The notes below the pieces were generated by a model that ran no database searches, was not told the DNA's origin, and saw only the letters and a list, made by a program, of their open reading frames with translations. Position numbers and translations under genes: made by a program. From DAOTXN01 sp034435435 (GTDB lineage Bacteria; Chloroflexota; Anaerolineae; S140-20): a stretch of 45,025 nucleotides of DNA. Positions 38,997-45,025 of the stretch are shown in pieces. The DNA lies in NCBI GenBank assembly GCA_034435435.1, contig DAOTXN010000099.1:1-45025 (forward strand), given 5' to 3'. Numbering within the stretch: the first letter of the stretch is position 1; every line of letters begins with the position of its first letter.

Positions 38997-40435
38997 TCCA
39001 CGAATCTGTGCCGGATAACGAGGCGCCCTTTCAGCGTCGCCGCCGCTGGATGGTGGCAAGTTTTGCCGCCGGTTTGCTCGTGTTGAGCGTCGCCCTGGAG
39101 CTAAATCAACGCGACGTTCCACCTGCGCACCTGTTGCAGGGACTCAAAAGGATCGCCGTGGCCGCCATTAGCCCCGATGAACCACTACCCTCCATCGATC
39201 TGCGGGCCAATTTGTTTGGCGTTCTGGCCGTGTTGCGCAACGTTATCCCCGCGTTGGCGATGTTCTTGTTGGTCCTGTGGCTGGGAGCGCGCTTTGTTTC
39301 GTCCGTCTATGGCCTTTCGCAGACCCAAAAAGGCAGCGAATATCTGTTTACCAGTCTCTTTGGTTGGGTGGTTGGGCCTGGGCCATCCCTGGCCAAGCTG
39401 CCCACGACGCTGACGCTCGAACCGTTCTTTCCCAGCGTGGTCAAAGCCAAGCCGTTTGTGATCATTCAAGACGCCAAAATCCTCGGTGAAAAGTTCAGAC
39501 CCGAGATCGTGATCGGCGGCCCGGCTACGCTCATCATCTATAATGACTCGGCTGTGTTGCTAGAGCGCGCCGGTCGGTTGACCCGCGTGCTCGGGCCGGG
39601 GCGTCATCCTTTGCGGCGCTTTGAAAAAATCCGCGCCATCGTAGACTTGCGCCCGCGCTCATACTCACTCACGGTAAATGGGATGAGCCGCGAGGGCATT
39701 CCCGTCAAATGGCCCCTCACCATTCATTTCCAGAGCAACGACCGCGACGAAGGGCGGCACGAAGCGACCGAGGGGCAACCCTTTGCCTATGCAGAGCAGG
39801 CCGTGTTCAGAGCCGCTACAGATACCTGGGTGTCCGATCCGAGTGCGGGCAGCGAGGTGGACTGGCGCGACCGGACGACCAACGGAGAAACCCCGGGGGC
39901 GCTGCGAAACATCCTGGCGCGCTATTCCCTGGATCAATTGATCCAGCCCGACGACGAGGCCGCCGACGCCACCCGGCGGACGATTCAACAAGAGTTAGAA
40001 CAGGCGCTCAGGGCGAGCGCGGCCCGGCACGGCGCCAGGATCACCGGCCTGACGTTAGGCAACGTCGAGCTGGAAGATCCTGCTGCCCAACAGTGGGTGA
40101 AAACCTGGAAAGCCAACTGGGACCGCCAGCGGCGCATCGAGGAGGCCGAAGGCCCGGCGGAACACATCCGGCGACTCGAGAGCGTGCGGGCCGAAGCCAA
40201 GCGGCGCATGTTAGAAGCGACCATCGAGGGTTTTCGAGAATTGTCCGAGCAGGAGCACCCGGTCCGCAGCGAGGTGGTGGTGCAACGCTTTGTCGAGTCT
40301 ATTCGACGTATGGCAGACCCCGAAAAAATATTCCCCCCCACGCTTTATCCAGAGCATGCCTTTAACAGCTTGAAGAAATTCCTCCAACTCACCTACGAGG
40401 TGTGGCAAGAAACAGACAAATCAGAAGATGAATAA
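38993..40435 (+). CDS. Second membrane-anchored SPFH/band-7 protein
   Basis: A 480-residue protein with two hydrophobic helices (~20-40 and 72-100) and then a band-7-like domain: AVLLERAGRLTRVLGPGRHPLRRFEKIRAIVDLRPR in two pieces, followed by REGIPVKWPLTIHF. The C-terminal ~150 residues are helical and charged, with WKANWDRQRRIEEAEGPAEHIRRLESVRAEAKRRM, which mirrors the WKAHWERQ...AEAEEARLQ coiled coil of the preceding protein. It overlaps that gene by 4 bases. The pair suggests a hetero-oligomeric membrane scaffold. No NfeD partner or protease, common with SPFH genes, is seen. Confidence 0.8.
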   Translation: MIHESVPDNEAPFQRRRRWMVASFAAGLLVLSVALELNQRDVPPAHLLQGLKRIAVAAISPDEPLPSIDLRANLFGVLAVLRNVIPALAMFLLVLWLGARFVSSVYGLSQTQKGSEYLFTSLFGWVVGPGPSLAKLPTTLTLEPFFPSVVKAKPFVIIQDAKILGEKFRPEIVIGGPATLIIYNDSAVLLERAGRLTRVLGPGRHPLRRFEKIRAIVDLRPRSYSLTVNGMSREGIPVKWPLTIHFQSNDRDEGRHEATEGQPFAYAEQAVFRAATDTWVSDPSAGSEVDWRDRTTNGETPGALRNILARYSLDQLIQPDDEAADATRRTIQQELEQALRASAARHGARITGLTLGNVELEDPAAQQWVKTWKANWDRQRRIEEAEGPAEHIRRLESVRAEAKRRMLEATIEGFRELSEQEHPVRSEVVVQRFVESIRRMADPEKIFPPTLYPEHAFNSLKKFLQLTYEVWQETDKSEDE

Positions 40436-40446
40436 TTACTGCTGAA

Positions 40447-41127
40447 ATGTTTTGCGATTTGATAGAATGCCTGGATACAAAAGCCCTGCGCGGAGCCGTC
40501 AAAGAATTTCTGACCCAGTCGCGCATGGCCTGTGAAGCCGGCGACGTGAGCTTGATGTCAGACCTGGCCGGTTCGGCTCGGCGCGTCGCCGTAGAGTGCA
40601 GCGATACCATGGGCGAGGCCGCCGCGCTGGTGCATTTAGGCGCTGCATGGCTAGCGGCCGGGCGGCCACAGCGCGCCGGGCGCGCGTTCGACTGGGCGCG
40701 TCGCATTTTCCACCGCGACCCAGGCTGGCGGCAGCGCTTCAACGAGGGCGTCGCCTCATTTGGTTTGGGATGGGTTTATCAGTTGTCAGACCCGCCACAC
40801 CCCATCAAAGCCATTGCACATTTTCAACAGGCTAAAGAACTCTTGCAAGGCGTGCGCGAGAATTACTGGACGGCTGCCGACGATCAAAAAGTGCGCGAAA
40901 TCGACGGTCTGGTCCGCGAGATTGAGTCGCGCATCGCGGCGCATATGCCCAGAGTGTACGTCGATGCCGAAGCTCTGTCGTCCGGCCCCCTGTTGAATCC
41001 GTCAGTGTCCGATGAGCCGTCGGATGATGATCTGGCACTCTTTGCGCAAGACAAAGACGCCGCCTGGACCGGGGAATTCCGGCGCGATGCGCCAGGCGAC
41101 ATCGAGTCAGTCGATCTTGAGTCTTGA
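40447..41127 (+). CDS. TPR-like helical protein, function unknown
   Basis: A 226-residue soluble protein. Residues ~20-150 are amphipathic helix pairs with TPR-like spacing (GEAAALVHLGAAWLAAGRPQRAGRAFDWARRIF in pieces, and VASFGLGWVYQLSDPPHPIKAIAHFQQAKELL). The last ~60 residues are acidic and probably disordered. No enzyme motif is seen. The ATG lies 11 bases after the SPFH stop but has no strong ribosome site. As third gene of the unit, it may be an adaptor for the SPFH pair, which is inference from position. Confidence 0.7.
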   Translation: MFCDLIECLDTKALRGAVKEFLTQSRMACEAGDVSLMSDLAGSARRVAVECSDTMGEAAALVHLGAAWLAAGRPQRAGRAFDWARRIFHRDPGWRQRFNEGVASFGLGWVYQLSDPPHPIKAIAHFQQAKELLQGVRENYWTAADDQKVREIDGLVREIESRIAAHMPRVYVDAEALSSGPLLNPSVSDEPSDDDLALFAQDKDAAWTGEFRRDAPGDIESVDLES

Positions 41128-41141
41128 CAGGTGCGCGGGGA

Positions 41142-41732
41142 TTATTTTCTCCGCATCAGACGCAGCGCCAGCGCCGCCGCCACGCCAAACACGACCCCGA
41201 ACACAGCGGCGGCCTGCGGGCCAAACAGCGCGCCAACCTCGCCCTCTACTTTGCCCGCGATCAAAAACACGGCCCCTGAGTTACGCGCCGTCACCTTGGG
41301 GGCGATGAGCATCACGGCCCCGCCCTGGTCCAGGGTTGTCGGCCCCTTGCTGATCACGACTCGGGCCGCGCTCTGATCGAGGTTTGCCTGATCCGCCAGC
41401 ACGAACCCGGCTTGGCTGGTCGACAGCATAGCCTGGGTGCTTCGGCTCACCACGACGCCCGCCTGTGTAGCATTCACCGTCTCGGCCTTGATCTGTACGA
41501 CGCCGCCCTGGCGGAGCGTCACCTGTTCCGCCTGTATTGATTGCGCGCCGCTCTGGCGTAGCGTTACCTGCTCACCCTTTACACGGTTGGCCCCACCCAT
41601 CGTGATCTCGACCTGTGCAGCGTCAATATCATGGGCGCCGCCTTGCTTGATGGAGACGTTGTTGGCCGTCACATCGCCCAACCCTTTGTTCTTGAGCGAA
41701 ATATCGCCGCTCATGTTTTCTTTTTCTGTCAT
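41142..41732 (-). CDS. 15-residue-repeat solenoid protein with C-terminal membrane anchor
   Basis: A 196-residue protein made of about ten 15-residue repeats (residues 11-161) such as VTLRQSGAQSIQAEQ and VTLRQGGVVQIKAET, with the pattern V-x-hydrophobic-x-Q-x-G-A/G-x-x-hydrophobic-x-A-x-Q. This should fold as a right-handed beta-solenoid. A hydrophobic helix (~168-190, AAVFGVVFGVAAALAL) and RLMRRK close the chain, so it is probably tail-anchored with the solenoid on one face of the membrane. No signal peptide is seen. The repeats resemble bactofilin-type polymerising solenoids in style but not in motif. ATG 41732 has AAGGAG upstream. It is convergent with the TPR gene, 14 bases apart. Confidence 0.8.
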   Translation of the reverse strand: MTEKENMSGDISLKNKGLGDVTANNVSIKQGGAHDIDAAQVEITMGGANRVKGEQVTLRQSGAQSIQAEQVTLRQGGVVQIKAETVNATQAGVVVSRSTQAMLSTSQAGFVLADQANLDQSAARVVISKGPTTLDQGGAVMLIAPKVTARNSGAVFLIAGKVEGEVGALFGPQAAAVFGVVFGVAAALALRLMRRK

Positions 41733-41775
41733 CTCTCGCTCCTTTTCGCGGGACTATGCAGAGGCTTTGTACCCC

Positions 41776-41805
41776 ATTATACCCCTGTCTGGTTCTACCT
41801 GGCAA
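41776..41805 (-). promoter_or_regulatory. Probable promoter of the solenoid gene
   Basis: TTGCCA (41805-41800), 18 bases, TATAAT (41781-41776), 44 bases before the ATG. The -10 box is perfect, the -35 box partial. Confidence 0.6.
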
Positions 41806-41845
41806 GAATATCCAGAACGGGTGTGCCTGCCTGCGTGCGTGCGTG

Positions 41846-41874
41846 TTGCGGCAGCCTGGCATAGATGCTATAAT
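41846..41874 (+). promoter_or_regulatory. Promoter of the C-terminal histidine kinase gene
   Basis: TTGCGG (41846-41851), 17 bases, TATAAT (41869-41874), with TGC before the -10 box. A short run of GCGT repeats (around 41833-41845) lies just upstream. The start codon is 50 bases downstream. Confidence 0.7.
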
Positions 41875-41923
41875 TGACTCACTCGAATCGTCTTCGCTTA
41901 TGTGGGACAGAACGAGAGTCAGT

Positions 41924-44900
41924 ATGGAGCTGGAAATCCAGAATGAGTGGGAGCTTCCTCACTTTGATAACGCCTCGCTGCGCGTCGAAGGCTATGCATG
42001 GCTGGGGCTGTATGTCTTGCTCTTACTCTTTCTGTTGATTTTGCGCCGCCAGGATTTTCGCGCCCTGACCGGACGCAGAGGGATCATATTCTTTTTCCTG
42101 TTGCTCCTGGCAATTCCGTTCAACAATCTGCTGTGGCTGCGTTTTCCTGCCACGGGCGTCTTGCCTCCTCCCGCCGTTCCCACCGCGCCGCCATCACCCA
42201 GCCTACCCTTGCTGGGCATGCTCCCCATTCTCCTGACCGGCGCACTTTTTGGCGCCGGTCCGGCCCTGGTCGTCGGTTTTATCGCCGGGTTGGCGCGCGG
42301 AAGCGGGTTGGATAGCTCGCGCCTGTTCACACCTGCAGAACTGGCTGTCGTTGGGATGCTCGTCGGCTTTTTGTTGCGGCAGACCTACCGGGGATACGAC
42401 TGGCGCTTGCTCCGACAACCCCTGGCAGCCGCTCTCGTCAGCGCCGTTTGCCACTGGGTGTTACTGTGGATGGGAGTTTTTACTACCACGCGCGGTAGTG
42501 GGATGAGTGCGTTCGACTATACTCGCTCGCTGATGGTGGCCAGCATTGGCGCCGTCGTCCTAGACAGTCTCCTCAGCGGCCTTTTTGTGCAAGGGCTTGT
42601 TCTCCTCGTACCCGGTATCAAGCCGGCCATCACGGGAGATCTCATGCCGCCGCACCTACGCAGCATGAACCGGCGCCTATTGACTGCCTTCATCCCCCTC
42701 ACGATGCTCATGATGGTGGCCATGTTTTCCGCCGTCACCACCGCGGCCATTCGAGAAGCGACGCATCAAGCCGTCAGCGGAATGGAGCGGGGAGCCAACA
42801 ACGCTGCCCAAATGATCCCGCACTTTTTCAACACGGGCCAGGAGTTATTGAGTCGTGTGGCCGCCGCCGAACCGTTGCGCAGTCCGAACGCTGAGGTCCG
42901 CCAACAGGCGCTGATAGCCGATTTTCAAGTCGGCATTTACGGACCATTTTTTAGCCAATTCCTCGTGTTCGACGCACAGCAAAACCTGCTCAACGCTTAT
43001 CCGGACCAAGGGCTGCCGGTATCACTTTTGCCCGAAGAACAGACCTTGCTGCAACGCACGCTCGGATTTGGCTCTCCGGAGCACAGCCCCGTGTTGAACA
43101 TGGGGGGGCAATATGTCATCAGCTTTATTGTTCCTATCGGGGATAACAACGGTCAGCTCTGGGGGGCTTTGGTCGGGCGCAGTTTCCTCGATATCAATCC
43201 TACTATTAACCAAATTCTCTCCGCTCTGCAGTGGTTAGAAAATACCGGCTCTGGTCTTGTCGTAGATGACCGGGAAATGGTCGCCTTTCACCCCGACGCA
43301 GATCGAATGTTGCAGGAGTGGAAAATTAACCTCGACTGCGCGGCCGTCATTCAGACTGCCTCCGAGGGTAGAGTCTGTCAAGACCTGGATTATGACGGGA
43401 CGCGCCGTTTGATCTTTTACTTGCCGGTGACGGCTATGCAGGGTTGGACCGTAGTTGTCACTTATCCTTATGAACAAGTCCTCGACCGCGCCACGCGTAT
43501 ATCGGGGCCGCTGTTGATCATTCTGCTGGTTGCGACCGGCGTCGTGGCGATCACCGTACCGTGGATGACCGGCCGGCTGACGCGCCCCTTGCAGATGCTC
43601 GCAACAGCCGCGTTCAGCATCGCTCAGGGCCAATTAGATAACCACGTAGACGTGATGGGCGAAGACGAAGTTGGTCAACTAGGCGACGCCTTTGAGCGCA
43701 TGCGCCAGAGCTTAAAGGGCCGGCTGGACGACCTTTCATTACTGCTGCGCGTGAGTCAGGCGGTATCCAGCAGTCTGGACGTGACCCAGAGCCTCCCTCC
43801 TATCCTAGAAGGCGCGCTCCAGGCCACCGCCGCCCGGTTTGCGCGGCTGGTTCTGTTGGATGAGCAAGGTGAACCCCTAGACGTCATTGCGCGAGGCAGC
43901 GAGGGCGGCTATGTCACGGCCCTCGACCGCGCCATCGTGCGACTGAGCAAAAAGAGCGGCCCCTTGCGCATAGAGAACACCTCCCGTTCCAGAGGGATGA
44001 TCGACCCTGGTCTTCTGGGCCAGGATATTCGCGCCCTCCTTGCCGCGCCCATGCGCAGCAAGGATCATCTGGTCGGCATCATGTGGCTTGCGTACAGTGA
44101 GGCGCACACGTTGGGTTCCACCGAGGTTGACTTTATTACCACTCTGGCCAGTCAGGCTGCTGTGGCGGTGGAGAATGCACGTCTCTTTCAGGTGGCCGAA
44201 GGTGGACGCCGCCGCCTGGCTGCGATTCTGGAAAGCACCAGCGACGTCGTGATCGTTACCGATCGGACCAATCATGTTTTGCTACTCAACCCGGCGGCGG
44301 CAGACGTTTTCGCGGTCGATGCGCAGGCCGCCACTGGATTGTCCATCGACGAGGCCGTTCACGAAGAAATCGTCATCCGCTTGCTGACCGCCCCGCTCGA
44401 TAATGGTGCGCCGCTCACTGGCGAGGTCCCGCTTCCCGATGGGCGGACGTTTTACGCCAGCGCCTCGGCCATCGTGAGCGGCGACGGCCAGGCCATTGGC
44501 CGCGTGGCCGTATTGCGCGACATTACCTACCTCAAAGAAGTGGACGAAATGAAATCCGAATTCGTAGCCACCGTCTCACATGACCTGCGCGCGCCGCTAA
44601 CCTTCATGCGGGGCTATGCTACTATGATCCCGATGGTGGACCAGATATCTCCCAAGCAAAAAGCCTACGTGGACAAGATTCTGCTCGGTATCGAGCAGAT
44701 GACCGAACTGATTGACGACTTGTTAGATCTGGGTCGCATCGAAGCCGGGGTGGGACTGGTGCGCGAGTTATGTCGATTGGATGAAATCATCGTTGCCCAA
44801 GTGGATACCATGCGGCCGCGGGCCACAGCGCAAGGCTTGACGCTGCGCATGGACCGTACCGAGGACGTGACCCTGGTGATGGGAGACGCGGCGTTACTGC

Positions 44901-45025
44901 GCCGGCTCATCGCCAATTTGCTGGACAACGCCATTAAATACACGCCGCAGGGAGGCCAGGTCGCCGTGGGCTGGGAGACGCGCGGCAATCGCGTGTTGAT
45001 CTCGGTCGCCGACACAGGCATAGGC
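41924..45025 (+). CDS. Membrane-bound multi-domain histidine kinase (3' end outside the window)
   Basis: At least 1034 residues, open to the window edge. Order: a membrane block of about seven helices (~25-260), an extracellular double-Cache-like sensor between helices (~285-520), another helix (~525-550), a HAMP-like linker with GQLDNHVDVMGEDEVGQLGDAFERM in pieces, a GAF domain (~610-760), a PAS domain (~765-865), HisKA with H886 in TVSHDLRAPL, and the start of the HATPase domain (LLDNAIKYTP, then DTGIG at the edge). It should phosphorylate an unseen response regulator, perhaps encoded beyond the window. The start is ATG 41924, chosen by the promoter at 41846-41874; no strong ribosome site was seen. 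Confidence 0.9.
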   Translation, partial: MELEIQNEWELPHFDNASLRVEGYAWLGLYVLLLLFLLILRRQDFRALTGRRGIIFFFLLLLAIPFNNLLWLRFPATGVLPPPAVPTAPPSPSLPLLGMLPILLTGALFGAGPALVVGFIAGLARGSGLDSSRLFTPAELAVVGMLVGFLLRQTYRGYDWRLLRQPLAAALVSAVCHWVLLWMGVFTTTRGSGMSAFDYTRSLMVASIGAVVLDSLLSGLFVQGLVLLVPGIKPAITGDLMPPHLRSMNRRLLTAFIPLTMLMMVAMFSAVTTAAIREATHQAVSGMERGANNAAQMIPHFFNTGQELLSRVAAAEPLRSPNAEVRQQALIADFQVGIYGPFFSQFLVFDAQQNLLNAYPDQGLPVSLLPEEQTLLQRTLGFGSPEHSPVLNMGGQYVISFIVPIGDNNGQLWGALVGRSFLDINPTINQILSALQWLENTGSGLVVDDREMVAFHPDADRMLQEWKINLDCAAVIQTASEGRVCQDLDYDGTRRLIFYLPVTAMQGWTVVVTYPYEQVLDRATRISGPLLIILLVATGVVAITVPWMTGRLTRPLQMLATAAFSIAQGQLDNHVDVMGEDEVGQLGDAFERMRQSLKGRLDDLSLLLRVSQAVSSSLDVTQSLPPILEGALQATAARFARLVLLDEQGEPLDVIARGSEGGYVTALDRAIVRLSKKSGPLRIENTSRSRGMIDPGLLGQDIRALLAAPMRSKDHLVGIMWLAYSEAHTLGSTEVDFITTLASQAAVAVENARLFQVAEGGRRRLAAILESTSDVVIVTDRTNHVLLLNPAAADVFAVDAQAATGLSIDEAVHEEIVIRLLTAPLDNGAPLTGEVPLPDGRTFYASASAIVSGDGQAIGRVAVLRDITYLKEVDEMKSEFVATVSHDLRAPLTFMRGYATMIPMVDQISPKQKAYVDKILLGIEQMTELIDDLLDLGRIEAGVGLVRELCRLDEIIVAQVDTMRPRATAQGLTLRMDRTEDVTLVMGDAALLRRLIANLLDNAIKYTPQGGQVAVGWETRGNRVLISVADTGIG

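Overview
The window is GC-rich, densely coded bacterial DNA. It most likely comes from a member of the Chloroflexota (Anaerolineae-like). This is inferred from the gene style: a peptide-binding lipoprotein with a long EKETxV-repeat linker, soluble GAF-rich histidine kinases, a PdxR/PdxS/PdxT vitamin B6 locus and many house-keeping promoters of TTGACA-17-TGCTANNNT type. No rRNA, tRNA, CRISPR array or complete insertion sequence was seen.

Layout. (1) 162-3863: an ECF sigma factor, an anti-sigma factor whose extracellular part is a complete ABC-type solute-binding protein, and a paralogous binding lipoprotein, with no permease or ATPase beside them. This looks like a ligand-sensing sigma switch. 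(2) 3869-5790 (minus): an ABC-F ATPase with a consensus promoter, an 18-codon leader ORF and an intrinsic terminator before the gene, the layout of ribosome-mediated attenuation. (3) 5805-8549: a Pit phosphate transporter, its DUF47/PhoU-like partner and a DMT exporter. (4) 8634-15470: a dipeptide/oligopeptide ABC transporter (dppA-B-C-D-F), split between dppC and dppD by a HEPN/MNT pair on the other strand. (5) 15629-20214: a sulfotransferase-like protein, an APH-fold kinase, GalT, a YitT membrane protein and an AbrB/PIN toxin-antitoxin pair. (6) 20355-23489 (minus): a metallophosphoesterase and an APC amino-acid permease. (7) 23632-30548: a PP2C phosphatase, an M20 peptidase, then pdxR, a LAGLIDADG endonuclease with three HTH repeats, pdxS and pdxT. 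(8) 30557-36345: dnaN, a large soluble histidine kinase, an oriC-like region and dnaA on the minus strand. (9) 36775-41732: two membrane-anchored SPFH/band-7 proteins with overlapping genes, a TPR-like protein and a convergent gene for a 15-residue-repeat solenoid with a C-terminal anchor. (10) 41846-45025: a membrane-bound multi-domain histidine kinase cut by the window edge.

Links between genes. A near-palindromic site, TTGGTRTAYAYCAR, lies just downstream of the -10 box at three separate promoters (pit, dppA, metallophosphoesterase/APC permease). It suggests one shared GntR-like repressor controlling phosphate, peptide and amino-acid uptake. The oriC candidate has DnaA boxes next to a GC cluster, TAG trios and an AT-rich stretch, resembling the basal unwinding element of Bacillus. 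dnaA and dnaN both point towards it.

The strongest candidates for undescribed biology are the anti-sigma/binding-protein fusion, the ABC-F attenuator, the polytopic SPFH pair with its solenoid neighbour, and the shared operator.
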